64,000 bases of DNA from Halosolutus gelatinilyticus (GCF_023028105.1 NZ_CP095491.1:434001-498000), one strand, 5' to 3'; counted from the first letter of the stretch, positions 9,273 to 18,077 are shown. Made by a program: numbers and translations. Notes: a model not told the origin generated them from the letters alone.

Positions 9273-9299
9273 TGACTGATACGCTCCCTGTATTCAGCA
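9273..9299. repeat. 27-base cassette-end site, opposite orientation
   Basis: The right arm TGTATTCAGCA is perfect; the centre CTCCC and left arm TGACTGATACG are degenerate. Read on the minus strand it begins TGCTGAATACAGGGAG and is preceded by CTGTCAA, as in the other orientation class. It lies about 60 bases upstream of the lipoprotein start. Confidence 0.55.
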
Positions 9300-9358
9300 C
9301 GATGTTTTTGACAGCTATCGGTGAGATCGACTTCCGAACCGTCACCGACTTTGTCTGT

Positions 9359-9417
9359 GCTGAGCAGTCACTACCTCCGCAAATCAAGCCAGATCCGTGC
9401 AACATTCGCACTATGTG
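9359..9417 (+). repeat. Short dispersed repeat, copy 1 of a pair
   Basis: A stretch containing CAAATCAAGCC, then GATC, GTGC and ACATTCGCA, matches 20941-21000 with only scattered differences. Both copies lie at the right edge of a cassette (lipoprotein here, histidine kinase there). The function is unknown. Confidence 0.55.
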
Positions 9418-9420
9418 TTT

Positions 9421-10305
9421 TCACTGGTCCCAGTCATGTTCTCGAAGGTACGTCTCAAGCCGGGTAAGATCGATATTACGGTCACGTTCCAGTGCCTCAA
9501 CATCGACACCGTATCCGTACTCGTTGATCCATTCGAACATCATTGCTAACACCTCCCCCATCTCCTCACGGGCGACCTCGATCGGGACGTGCTGGGCGTC
9601 AACCTTAGTCTCTGTCACGTCAGTGAAAACTTCAGCCGCACTTTCGAGCGTGTGCTCATCGCCGGCCACTTCAACGGTCTCACCAACGTATTCCTCGGGG
9701 GTCGCCAACGCAGTGACGGCGAGCGCGCCGATGTCGGAGGCATCGACCATCTGCATCGAGACGCCCTCAGCCAGGGGGGACACAAGGGTTCCGTTCAGGA
9801 TCACTTCGCGCTGGCGCTCGTAGTTCTGCATGATCGTGACGGGGCGAAGGATCGTTGCAGGAAGCCCAAGGCCGTGAATTCGCTGTTCGATGTCGTACTT
9901 CGACTCGAAGTTAGGAATCCCGGTGTCGCGCTCGGCTCCGGCGACGGAGCTAAACACGAACTGCTCGATGCCGATTTCGGCCGCGACCTCTGCCATGTTC
10001 GTTCCTTGCTCGATCTCAGCCTCAATCCCTGCCTCAGTAGGTGTCGTACCGCTCTCAGCCTCAATCGTGACGCAGTATACCGCGTCAACGGTCTCAACCG
10101 CTGGCGTGAGACTGGCTTTATCCAGGAGGTTTCCCTCAACGAGCGTCGCGCCCCGATCGGCAAGCGCCTGCGCGCGATCGCTCTCGGGACTGCGCGTCAA
10201 CGCGTGGACATCGAAGTCGCCGTACTCGCCGGATAATAGGTGGTTAGCAACCGCCCCACCCTGGCGGCCAGTCGCTCCGACGACTAAGACGCTGAACTGA
10301 CTCAT
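9421..10305 (-). CDS. NmrA/HSCARG-like NAD(P)-binding protein
   Basis: An atypical short-chain dehydrogenase-type Rossmann protein of 294 residues. The N-terminal dinucleotide motif VVGATGRQGGAV is followed by VHALTRSPES, typical of NmrA-like proteins. The central region FVFSSVAGAE..GIPNFESKYDIEQ retains the K-containing but Tyr-poor active site of this group. It probably senses or uses NAD(P)H in redox or quinone metabolism; the substrate is unknown. I chose the ATG at 10305 because GGAGG lies just upstream on the minus strand and the 59 upstream codons look non-coding. It is divergent from the bat-type regulator. Confidence 0.9.
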   Translation of the reverse strand: MSQFSVLVVGATGRQGGAVANHLLSGEYGDFDVHALTRSPESDRAQALADRGATLVEGNLLDKASLTPAVETVDAVYCVTIEAESGTTPTEAGIEAEIEQGTNMAEVAAEIGIEQFVFSSVAGAERDTGIPNFESKYDIEQRIHGLGLPATILRPVTIMQNYERQREVILNGTLVSPLAEGVSMQMVDASDIGALAVTALATPEEYVGETVEVAGDEHTLESAAEVFTDVTETKVDAQHVPIEVAREEMGEVLAMMFEWINEYGYGVDVEALERDRNIDLTRLETYLREHDWDQ

Positions 10306-10469
10306 AGCGAATCCTCCGGGCCCCTGTTTAATTGTCGGATTCTGGCGGCACGTTCGTCGTGCTGCATTTGTCTCACCATGATATGTACTACGGGGGGATG
10401 CAGCTTGGTGATTACCGTAAACATGTTCAACACCATGCGGATAAGGCTGGGAGTCGAAAACAGTGGTAT
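10306..10469. promoter_or_regulatory. Divergent promoter region between NmrA-like gene and bat-type regulator
   Basis: 164 bases separate the two starts. A Shine-Dalgarno GGAGG precedes the leftward gene. An in-frame extension of the rightward gene back to a TTG at 10332 exists but does not resemble bat-family N-termini, so I treat the space as regulatory. The regulator probably acts here. Confidence 0.4.
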
Positions 10470-11099
10470 ATGCCAAGTGCACAGGTTAAATTCAAATTCT
10501 CTGACGGGCCAGGCGCACTCTCAACCGAGCGCCCGGACGATGAGTTCCGGATTCTAGCGACCCTCCCGACAAGAGATGGCATTCAAGTAGTCCTCGAAGT
10601 TCAGACGTTTGACACCGCAGCCATCATTCGACACTTCGACGAAGCATCGTGGTTGCCGTCCTACGACGTGCTGCACGCCGATGAGCAGACGTTGCTCATT
10701 CAGTACTCCCACCAGTTCCTCCCCCCGCTGCATCGTGCACTTCTTTCCTCGGGGCCCCTCCTGCAGTATCCCCTGACCCTTCGAGATGGGTGGATGTTCA
10801 GTGACATAACTACTTCACACGAGCAGCTATCCCGACTCAAAGACGCATTCGAGGCCGAGGGGATCCCGTATGAAATCGGCTCGGTCACACAGTCAACCGA
10901 CCCAACAGACCTACTGACGGATCGCCAACGGCGGTTCATTACCGCGGCGGTTGAGCACGGGTACTACGATAGCCCGCGCGAGTGCACGCTCACCGAGCTT
11001 GCGGCTGCGCTGGATGTCAGCAAAGGTGGAGCAAGTCGCATTCTCCACCGCGCTGAAGGCCGCATCATCAAGAACTTCCTCGGCGAACCAGCCGTGTGA
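10470..11099 (+). CDS. Bat-type helix-turn-helix transcription regulator
   Basis: A 209-residue haloarchaeal regulator. An N-terminal sensor-like domain (FRILATLPTRDGIQVVLEV ...) carries the typical LLIQY and PLTLRDG motifs. It is followed by LLTDRQRRFITAAVEHGYYD and a C-terminal HTH_10 domain (TLTELAAALDVSKGGASRIL). The ATG at 10470 gives the usual family start (MPSAQVKFKF). It is divergent from the NmrA-like gene, a common haloarchaeal pairing that suggests control of that gene. Confidence 0.9.
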   Translation: MPSAQVKFKFSDGPGALSTERPDDEFRILATLPTRDGIQVVLEVQTFDTAAIIRHFDEASWLPSYDVLHADEQTLLIQYSHQFLPPLHRALLSSGPLLQYPLTLRDGWMFSDITTSHEQLSRLKDAFEAEGIPYEIGSVTQSTDPTDLLTDRQRRFITAAVEHGYYDSPRECTLTELAAALDVSKGGASRILHRAEGRIIKNFLGEPAV

Positions 11100-11180
11100 A
11101 CCGTTCACCAAGGTAACCTCTACTGATGAGGTAGGTCTCGATTGGTGTAAAAAAGGTTCAACTCCTGTCGCGACCTCTCT

Positions 11181-11570
11181 ATGTATGCTATGGAACGATA
11201 TGTCGATGGATTCGTCCTCCCGATCCCGAACGATAAGCTTGATGCGTACCGCGAAATAGCCGATGAGGCCGGACAGCTTTGGATCGAACACGGCGCCCTT
11301 GAGTATTTCGAAGGAGTGGGAGACGACATGGAGCCAGACATGGGCGACATGTCGATGCGGCTCTTCCCACAGCTCGCCGAAACCGGGGACGACGAAACGG
11401 TCGTGTTCTCATTTATTGTGTTCGAATCTCGAGAGCACCGAGACGAGGTGAACGCAAAGGTAATGGATGATCCCGCGATGGACCCGGAAAACTACGATGA
11501 GGAGATGCCCGTCGACCTCGAGCGCATGGCGTACGGCGGCTTCCGCTCCATCGTCAGCTACGAGGAGTGA
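11181..11570 (+). CDS. DUF1428 family protein
   Basis: A 129-residue protein with the features of the YbaA/DUF1428 family: MERYVDGFVLPIPNDKLDAY at the start, VVFSFIVFESREHRDEVNAK in the middle and MAYGGFRSIV near the end. The fold is a dimeric alpha-beta barrel; the biochemical role is not established. The ATG at 11190 is an alternative start that matches the family better by three residues. Confidence 0.9.
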   Translation: MYAMERYVDGFVLPIPNDKLDAYREIADEAGQLWIEHGALEYFEGVGDDMEPDMGDMSMRLFPQLAETGDDETVVFSFIVFESREHRDEVNAKVMDDPAMDPENYDEEMPVDLERMAYGGFRSIVSYEE

Positions 11571-11690
11571 TGAAGTGACCTCTGCTGAGGTACGATGGCC
11601 CGATTTCGGTCAGGGGGAATCGGTCAATACGAATTCGTACCATCTGGGTCTTCGAACGACGCATAGGTTCCCAATGCTGGGAGAACATCC

Positions 11691-11814
11691 CTAAAAGTTA
11701 CTTGGATATGGAATCGTGAACCGTCGAAGAAGCTGTTCAATTTCATTCTCCCGATGAAGCAGGTCGGGCGGAACAAATTTGTCATCGAAGACCCAGAGGA
11801 TCCGCAACAATATC
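11691..11814 (-). pseudogene. Short N-terminal remnant of an Orc1/Cdc6 gene
   Basis: The minus strand reads VFDDKFVPPDLLHRENEIEQ, then LLRRFTIPYPSN and a stop. This is nearly the same protein start as the remnant at 8113-8470. The position of the start codon carries ATT instead of ATG, and a frame break lies near residue 8. The surrounding DNA aligns with 8355-8540. Nothing of the ATPase domain remains. Confidence 0.65.
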
Positions 11815-11830
11815 ACCAATCGCAATCACA

Positions 11831-12179
11831 TCTCGTAAAGAGACTTCTTGCTATTCCGAATAATCCAGCGAGATGAAAGAGTAACTGTGACCAGTAGATT
11901 GTAACATGTGTTTCACATATAAAAACCGTGGAAATAATGTTCAGTACAGGTGAAGCACGTATCACACAAAGAGAGGAGGTGAGCTGTGCTATTCATATAC
12001 ATAGCTTTAACCGTCTGGGGCATCTCTATTGTATACGGAATAACAATTCATATGGTGTGTCCCGGTGATAACGGGATTGCTTGAACCGGATCCTCGTTCT
12101 GTCGCGGAACGCACCTTGTTCTCTCTACGTCGCTGCCACGTGTGACACATTGTCTGGAGAATGATTCCTTAACCTACAT
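11831..12179. other. Gene-free stretch with a fragment of the dispersed repeat
   Basis: AT-rich for this genome. Around 11921-11950 it contains CCGTGGAAAT followed by GTTCAGTAC, related to the second block of the dispersed repeat at 8571-8691 and placed in the same way upstream of an Orc1 remnant. The right part presumably holds the promoter of the zinc-finger gene at 12180. Confidence 0.4.
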
Positions 12180-12371
12180 ATGACCGAAGACAGGAACACC
12201 CCGACAAATGGAGCTGGGCAAACCTCACGGAAAATCCGTATCGTGTGTACTGAATGCGCCTTCTCGAAGCTGATAACGAAAGAAGGAAAAAAGTCCTCAG
12301 AAGTAATTATTGAACACGGACAGGAAACTGGCCACAAACTCACTACTGAGGAACTTGATGACGATAAGTAA
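12180..12371 (+). CDS. Small CCHH zinc-finger-like protein
   Basis: A 63-residue protein with IVCTECAFSK followed by IIEHGQETGHKLT, giving a Cys-x2-Cys...His-x5-His arrangement likely to bind zinc. Haloarchaea encode many such micro-proteins, often regulatory. It stands alone and is flanked by gene-poor DNA. Confidence 0.75.
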   Translation: MTEDRNTPTNGAGQTSRKIRIVCTECAFSKLITKEGKKSSEVIIEHGQETGHKLTTEELDDDK

Positions 12372-12444
12372 GCACACGTAGTTACCAACCGACCGATTCA
12401 GTTCAACTCTACTTTGAATATTGGAATCGTACTACCAACTACTG

Positions 12445-12666
12445 TTACTCCTCAACAAGGAACCGATCGCGCCAGTAGTCGGTCTTCACCCAGTGCTGCG
12501 GGCAGTCTTTGCAGTGGGGAGTTTCGTCGATATTCGGCGCTGAGCGCCTACAGCTGCAACACTCGATTTCGCCGGTCGGCTCGCCGATTTTGAGTCCGTC
12601 GTCCCAGACAGGCGTCTCGCTTCGGACGATCCGATACTCTGTACTGGGCGCAAGTGCGTCCTTCAT
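12445..12666 (-). CDS. Small Cys-rich protein, probably zinc binding
   Basis: A 73-residue protein with two Cys pairs: ECCSCRRSA and HCKDCPQHW. It is the last gene of a compact minus-strand set (12445-13446) typical of integrative elements. No family is recognised. Confidence 0.65.
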   Translation of the reverse strand: MKDALAPSTEYRIVRSETPVWDDGLKIGEPTGEIECCSCRRSAPNIDETPHCKDCPQHWVKTDYWRDRFLVEE

Positions 12667-12688
12667 CTCAGCGTCCCTCCAGATCTGC

Positions 12689-13015
12689 TCACCGCAGAGT
12701 ACCGCTGCAGTGTTCGCCCAGCTGCTCGTCGAGGTCGTCGCGATCGATGATCGCCGGAATCTCCCGTTGGCCGGTAGCGTATGCGCCCCGCTTCAGGTGT
12801 TTGCACTCTCGACTACGAAACCGATAATCCGGACACTCGCAGACACCGAGTCGCGCGTCGACGAGATACTCCGACCCGGGCTGAGAGATAACGAGGTACT
12901 GGCCATCGCAGCCACGGACGCGACTGACGTCTTCGAGAACGGTCATATACTGGGTGAGCGCACGCCGATCGAGCTCATCGGTGGCCTCCTGGACGGACTC
13001 GGTGACCGCCATCAC
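12689..13015 (-). CDS. SWIM zinc-finger protein
   Basis: A 108-residue protein. The central YLVDARLGVCECPDYRFRS followed by RECKHLKRG fits the SWIM pattern CxCx(n)CxH, which binds zinc and contacts DNA or protein. The start at 13015 shares a base with the end of the upstream ORF, suggesting translational coupling. SWIM proteins of this size are frequent in haloarchaeal mobile elements. Confidence 0.8.
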   Translation of the reverse strand: MMAVTESVQEATDELDRRALTQYMTVLEDVSRVRGCDGQYLVISQPGSEYLVDARLGVCECPDYRFRSRECKHLKRGAYATGQREIPAIIDRDDLDEQLGEHCSGTLR

Positions 13016-13446
13016 TACTCACCTCTGACATCGTGAACGGCAGTGACACGCTTGAGCCGTCCACGAGGGAACGCGTAGCGCTTCAGCGAGTCGATCGTCT
13101 TCGTAGTACGGTCCGGGTAGACAACCTCGACGACGTCGTCAGTCTCGTCAAATTCCGGGTTGACGTCCGCGACCGTCCTGTTCGCCCCCTCCAGCCGGTA
13201 CTCGTTCGATTGGTGAGCAGTGACTTCGACGACGACCATCGTCTTCTCGTCATCGTCGTCGGTGACGTCCTGGACGTGGTCTCCGACGTACAGCGGATCG
13301 CGATCGGTCTCACTGTCCTGTCCACCACCGGGTAAAATATCTTCGGGTCCTGCAACCACTTCAGCCTCGTCAACCGTCGGTTCTGGACCTCTGTGCTGCC
13401 GGTAACTCTCCTCCCAATTCGGCTTTGGACGCGTGTTGACCTGCAT
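13015..13446 (-). CDS. Hypothetical acidic protein of an integrated element
   Basis: 143 residues, acidic N-terminal half; the C-terminal half contains TVADVNPEFDETDDVVEVVY and RYAFPRGRLKRV. Its start directly follows a TGA of the upstream frame and its end abuts the SWIM gene, so the three genes read as an operon. No function can be assigned. Confidence 0.65.
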   Translation of the reverse strand: MQVNTRPKPNWEESYRQHRGPEPTVDEAEVVAGPEDILPGGGQDSETDRDPLYVGDHVQDVTDDDDEKTMVVVEVTAHQSNEYRLEGANRTVADVNPEFDETDDVVEVVYPDRTTKTIDSLKRYAFPRGRLKRVTAVHDVRGE

Positions 13447-13628
13447 TCAGACCCCCCCGTTTCGATGACGCGCTCGATCGTGTCGGACACTGCATGGCAC
13501 GCCGTGTTGTAGGCGTCCCAGACCGGGAGCGCATCGATCGTCGACGTCATCTCGGCGCCGATCGAACTTAGGTCGATCTGGGTCGTTTCCGTTTCTTCCG
13601 ATTCTTCCGAAATTGGTTCGTAGCTCAC
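13447..13628 (-). pseudogene. Small acidic ORF broken at a 7-G run
   Basis: From GTG at 13628 the frame reads MSYEPISEESEETETTQIDL and continues to SDTIERVIETGG, a plausible acidic coding sequence. It reaches a run of seven G (about 13450-13457). In the shifted frame a TGA comes immediately before the ATG of the next gene. One lost or gained G would restore an ordinary operon junction, so this is either a recent frameshift or a sequencing error. Confidence 0.4.
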
Positions 13629-13868
13629 GACGACCACCCCAGTCGTCGAACGATGTCTGGCCGTTGACGTCCGAGCGCTCGGTGATCGCTTGGTAGGTGG
13701 CGTCTGGTAAATTGTCAGTAACCACATGACAGCTATGAGCGATAAAATTGCTTTTCCAAAGGGCGATTCTCGGAGGATATTCCGTGATAACAGCGCGAGG
13801 AAACCCGCTCCAGTCCCGGTAATAATCGCAAATAAGATACTCAACACATGGAACGCGGTATCGGGCAT
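13629..13868 (-). pseudogene. N-terminal fragment of a small membrane protein
   Basis: The ATG at 13868 starts MPDTAFHVLSILFAIITGTG and continues with two hydrophobic helices to about LSLIAVMWLLTIY, resembling the beginning of small haloarchaeal membrane proteins. Beyond residue 54 the sequence turns into Ser/Thr/Arg-rich non-coding-looking text that fuses to the next frame. Probably truncated by rearrangement. Confidence 0.4.
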
Positions 13869-13994
13869 ATTCGATGTTCGTTCACCGATTCAATAAAACC
13901 GCTTTACCCCTTCTGAGAGAACGTCCTCACTAATTAGCCGCTAACGTATTGCCACTCACTAACAAAGAGGGTCCCCGTAGGACAAGCATACGCG

Positions 13995-14348
13995 ATGGCG
14001 CTAACTGAAATTACGCACGTCGGCGAGAACGATCGAATGGCAGAGTGTATCGATAACTGTCTTGAGGCGGCTCAAGCTTGCGAGTGGTGTGCTGACGAGT
14101 GCATTGGCATGGGAGAGGAGATGGCCCGCTGTGTTCGGCTCTGTCGGGACGTTGCTGATCTGACGACGTTGCATGCTCAGTTTATGGCTCGAAATTCAGG
14201 ATACAGTAGCGATCTCGCGGAAACGTGTGCGGAGGCCTGCGAGGAGTGCGCCGACGAGTGCGAACAGCACGACGAGGAACATTGTCAGATTTGCGCCGAT
14301 GTTCTCCGAGAGTGTGCTGACTCCTGTCGCGATATGGCCTCGGCGTAA
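13995..14348 (+). CDS. Cys-rich four-helix-bundle copper-binding protein (Csp/DUF326-like)
   Basis: 117 residues with about fifteen Cys spaced along amphipathic helices (CIDNCLEAAQACEWCADEC, CAEACEECADEC, CQICADVLRECADSC). This is the pattern of the DUF326/Csp family, cytosolic proteins that store Cu(I) in a four-helix bundle. It probably sequesters copper. It is followed 42 bases later by the channel gene. Confidence 0.88.
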   Translation: MALTEITHVGENDRMAECIDNCLEAAQACEWCADECIGMGEEMARCVRLCRDVADLTTLHAQFMARNSGYSSDLAETCAEACEECADECEQHDEEHCQICADVLRECADSCRDMASA

Positions 14349-14390
14349 TCCCGTTTAATCCTTTCCCGGTATGATTCCTAAGAGAGCCAT

Positions 14391-15392
14391 ATGATCCTTG
14401 GTTATCTCATTTTGGGCGCTGTTTTGCTCACTATTGTCGTTATCGACGTTCTCTGGACGACACTCTGGATTGCAGGAGGGGCCGGTCCGATTACCTCCCG
14501 ATTGATGGCATGGACATGGCGAGTACTGCGAAAAATCGGACGCAAGAACTCACTCTTCTTGAGTCTCTCAGGGCCGTTGATTCTCTCCTTCAGTCTTCTC
14601 GTTTGGATAGTCTTTCTCTGGGGTGGATGGACACTCATTTTTGCGAGTGCTGAAACCGCTCTTTCGGATACGCTCAATAGGGGGCCGATTTCCTGGAGTG
14701 ATCGCGTTTACTTCACGGGCTATACAATATTCACCCTGGGTATCGGTGATCTTGTCCCGCGAGAAGGAGTTTGGCAACTACTCACCATACTCGCAACAGG
14801 GAGCGGCCTCCTCTTGCTCACGCTCAGTATCACCTATATGCTCTCACTGCTCGACGCGGTTACACAGAAACGGTCGCTCGCCAGCAATATCTATGGACTT
14901 GGGACGACAAGTACGGAGATTATCCGCCGTAGTTGGAACGAAGAAGAATTTCGTGAACTTGAACTCCCACTACATACCTTTACGACACAACTCAATACAC
15001 TAACGACAAATCACAAGGCATACCCCATTCTTCACTATTTCCATAGTCAACAAGAAAGCACGACTCCTACAATTAGTATAATTGTGTTAGATGAGGCGTT
15101 AACGCTTCTTCGATTCGGAATTCCAGAGGCACATCAGCCGAACGAAATCATCTTACACAGTGCGCGGACAAGCGTCCAGAATTATCTCGGAACGCTCCAT
15201 CACACGTTTGTTGATTCTGCGGATCGAACTCCCCCTGCCCCCGATCTCGCTTCCCTTCGTGAGGTTAATATTCCGACTGTTTCCGACGAAGAGTTCGCTT
15301 CGTCTCTGGACGAATTGAACGAACGACGGCGAACATTGCTTGGCATAGTTGAATCCGACGCGCGAGAATGGCCATCCCCAGAAGAGGACTAA
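14391..15392 (+). CDS. Potassium channel-like two-transmembrane pore protein
   Basis: 333 residues. There are hydrophobic helices at about 1-28 and 55-85, then a pore loop with the filter-like TIFTLGIGDLVP and a further helix (LTILATGSGLLLLTLSITYM). The TLGIGD filter is close to the T-x-G-Y/F-G-D of K+ channels, with Ile at the aromatic position. The C-terminal 190 residues are cytosolic and show no RCK motif that I recognise. Ion selectivity is inferred. Confidence 0.8.
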   Translation: MILGYLILGAVLLTIVVIDVLWTTLWIAGGAGPITSRLMAWTWRVLRKIGRKNSLFLSLSGPLILSFSLLVWIVFLWGGWTLIFASAETALSDTLNRGPISWSDRVYFTGYTIFTLGIGDLVPREGVWQLLTILATGSGLLLLTLSITYMLSLLDAVTQKRSLASNIYGLGTTSTEIIRRSWNEEEFRELELPLHTFTTQLNTLTTNHKAYPILHYFHSQQESTTPTISIIVLDEALTLLRFGIPEAHQPNEIILHSARTSVQNYLGTLHHTFVDSADRTPPAPDLASLREVNIPTVSDEEFASSLDELNERRRTLLGIVESDAREWPSPEED

Positions 15393-15526
15393 CCAGTCTT
15401 GTTATAGAATGTACAAAATTCGCAAATACAATTTTCGTCGCGCAAAGTATGCATGCCTATGTAACGAATCAGGCGACTCAGATCCATCCCTGTTGCCGGG
15501 TACGGGGAATGTAATGTCAGTCACTG

Positions 15527-16568
15527 TTATACTGTTTCAAAAACGTTGAACTCGACAGGCGCTTCTAGCTCTGGATCAACGACTTCGTACACTTTCAAAT
15601 TCGTAGTCCCCGGGTTTCTAATCAGGTCGTAGTCGGCCATCTTACTCAGATAGTCCCACGCCCTCCGCCAAGTAACAGGATCGCGTCGCTCGCCCTCGAA
15701 GATCGCCTCTTTGTGCTCGCGGTAGGCCGTTTTCATCTCGGTCCCGTTGACCGGCCCAACCGCGCGCACCAGCTCGTACAGCCGAAGATGCTTCACGGCA
15801 GCGATCGCAGATTGGCCTTCCGAATCATGCGCTTGGCGCGATCGAACGAGTCTCGAACATCGTTTTCGCGGATCGTCCCATGGTCGCGATCCATCGCAAT
15901 CTCGGCGGCGGCAAGCACGGATTTGATCGCGTACCGTGCAACCCACCAGTTTCGTCAGCGATCCACTCTAGCTGGTCGATTGAAACCGGGTTGCCGATCA
16001 GTCCGTGCTCGACCCGCGGTTCGAGGATATCGACGAGCTCCGGGACGCGGTACTTTCGATACTCGATCTGGCGGTCACCATGGAACTGTGACCGGAGATT
16101 CCGATCGACCCGATTGAGCCATTCAGTATCCGAATGCGTGATCGCGATCACCGAGACCTCGTCGATCGAGAAGAGATCGCCGAGGACGTCTAGGTCGGGA
16201 ATGACGTCGGCCTCGTCGAGTGCGATGATGAATGGCTCGTCGGCGATTTTCTGGAACATCTTCAGGAGTTCCTCGTGGGGCTGGTTCCGATGGACGACTG
16301 TCCCCTTCGGATACTTCTCGATCGTCTCGTGGAGGATTCCGTTTCGAGTTCCACCAGAGCACTCGATCAGTGCGGAGTTAACCCCCTCACGCTGGCGGAG
16401 ATCGCGGAGCATCCAGCGCGCCGAGGCCGTCTTCCCGACGCCGCTGGGGCCGTGGATAAGCGCGTTTTCGGCGGATCGACTGTACTGTGCGGGCTCGAGA
16501 AGCCGCGACAGCGCGTCCAACTCGGCGTTCCGATGGAGGATCTGCGTCGGATAGATGTCTTCGAACAC
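15527..16568 (-). pseudogene. Orc1/Cdc6 family replication initiator, near full length with two frameshifts
   Basis: From GTG at 16568 comes FEDIYPTQILHRNAELDALS, Walker A GPSGVGKTA, Walker B FIIALDEAD, sensor-1 VIAITHSD and the lid. After ADETGG the frame shifts (near 15943) into VARYAIKSVLAAAEIAMDRD and ..DSFDRAKRMIRKANLRSLP. It shifts again (near 15797) into VKHLRLYELVRAVGPVNG and the winged-helix end. Both breaks look like single-base losses. Apart from them, all AAA+ and winged-helix parts are present. Either a recent pseudogene or sequencing errors. Such initiators bind origin boxes; no clear origin was seen nearby. Confidence 0.75.
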
Positions 16569-16775
16569 GACGCGATTCTTAATCAGTACCGACGATTTCG
16601 ATGACAGATATAAAAGGTGTAATGGACGTCGTTTCGGAACCGAAGACCAGACTCAATCTGTACCGGCCAGTTCGTTGTGTACAGACGCGAATTGACCGTA
16701 ACATACGCACCAAGATGATAAATAAAATTCCATAACCGCCGGAATAGTCATAGTGGAGAAGAATCAGTGAATGGT

Positions 16776-16979
16776 ATGGAGTACCGATTTTGGGACTGGC
16801 TCTCATGTCCTGCCTGTGAAGAGAGAGATGGTGTAAAGATGCTAGCGCACCGAACTGATATCGTCATTGAATGTTATGAGTGTGGTCAAACATCCGAGTA
16901 TACAATCGGAAAAGATGTCCCCATTCGAAATCTCAACATAGATATGATTAAGGAAGTTTCCAGGAATGACCACTTGTAG
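16776..16979 (+). CDS. Small zinc-ribbon-like protein
   Basis: 67 residues with LSCPACEERDG and IECYECGQTS, two CxxC pairs that make a small zinc ribbon. The ATG at 16776 is preferred to the GTG at 16767. It lies near the Orc1 pseudogene's upstream side on the opposite strand. The role is unknown. Confidence 0.65.
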   Translation: MEYRFWDWLSCPACEERDGVKMLAHRTDIVIECYECGQTSEYTIGKDVPIRNLNIDMIKEVSRNDHL

Positions 16980-17203
16980 GGCCAATCTATCCCTAAAAAT
17001 TACTGTGATTTGGTGCGGACTGGTTCGATGAATCTTGTGTTCTATAGACGCGTTCACCCCATCAATGGGATCAATCTGTTACGCTGGGTTGCCCATGTAA
17101 TAGAAGTTGGAAAAGAATTAGCTGGAGAATTTTAGATGATTGCATTCCATTTTCATTTTCTACTGTCCAAAGAATCATAGTTGCCTGCACCGCTACGTGG
17201 GGT

Positions 17204-17683
17204 ATGGCCGCGGATGGACTTGACGAACTTGACTACGGTATCCTTCACCTGCTTCAGCAAAACGCACGTGATCAGACTCCGGTTGACATGGCTGACAACC
17301 TCCCCGTCTCTGATACAACTATCCGTAACCGGATAAAAAATCTAGAAGAACAAGGGGTTATCGAAGGCTACGTTCCTGTCATTAACTATGAAAAAGCTGG
17401 ATTCCCGATTCGACTTCAATTTTCTTGCACCGCTCCAACGCAGGATCGGTCGGAGATCGCTGAAGAGGTCCTTCAACTTCCGCATATAGTCGCCGTTGAC
17501 GAGATGTTAAGTGCGAAGGAGAATATCCGCCTCTTGGCAATAACGAATACTGCCGAAGAGATCAACGAAATCGCATCTGTACTAGACGATCTCCCCCTAA
17601 CTATCGAGAGAGAAACCCTGCTTCGCAAATCTCATTTGCGCCCGTTCAACCATTTCGGTGAAGAAGTGGTGTCCAGCGAATAG
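17204..17683 (+). CDS. Lrp/AsnC family transcription regulator
   Basis: 159 residues. The N-terminal HTH (LDELDYGILHLLQQNARDQT .. NLPVSDTTIRNRIKNLEEQG) is followed by VIEGYVPVINYEKAGFPIRL and an RAM-like ligand-binding half that is shorter and more divergent than usual. It is probably a local regulator. The 220 bases before it hold no other gene. Confidence 0.88.
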   Translation: MAADGLDELDYGILHLLQQNARDQTPVDMADNLPVSDTTIRNRIKNLEEQGVIEGYVPVINYEKAGFPIRLQFSCTAPTQDRSEIAEEVLQLPHIVAVDEMLSAKENIRLLAITNTAEEINEIASVLDDLPLTIERETLLRKSHLRPFNHFGEEVVSSE

Positions 17684-17809
17684 CACTGCCGCTGCAGAAC
17701 ATATTTTCACTAAGTTAGATTCGAATTTTCAAATGCCTATATATGTATGTGTAGATTTAAACCACATTTGGGGCAAGTATTTTAGACCGGACGAAGTATT
17801 GGGTGAGTG

Positions 17810-18076
17810 ATGGGGTTAATATCTGAATCGGAAGACGGGGCAGATAATACAATTGAGTCCGCAACAGGTCTTATTTACTGCGTAGCGGAGGAAAAAGATA
17901 AAAACCCAGCAGAGATGGAAAATCCCCTGCACGATGCGATTGACGCTGATGTCATCGACCGGTTTCTACAATCAGCCGATCACCAAGCATACATCAAATT
18001 CGAGTATGAGGGGTTGAGAATAAAGCTCACAGGCGGTGGAGACCTTATGATTACCAGGTTGGCAGACGAGGATTAG
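17810..18076 (+). CDS. HalOD1 output-domain protein
   Basis: 88 residues matching the HalOD1 pattern: VAEEKDKNPAEMENPLHDAI followed by DADVIDRFL.. and YIKFEYEGLRIKLTGGG. HalOD1 is a haloarchaeal signalling output domain, often on its own. The ATG at 17810 directly follows an alternative GTG. One base separates its stop from the next ORF, indicating an operon pair. Confidence 0.85.
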   Translation: MGLISESEDGADNTIESATGLIYCVAEEKDKNPAEMENPLHDAIDADVIDRFLQSADHQAYIKFEYEGLRIKLTGGGDLMITRLADED

Positions 18077-18077
18077 T

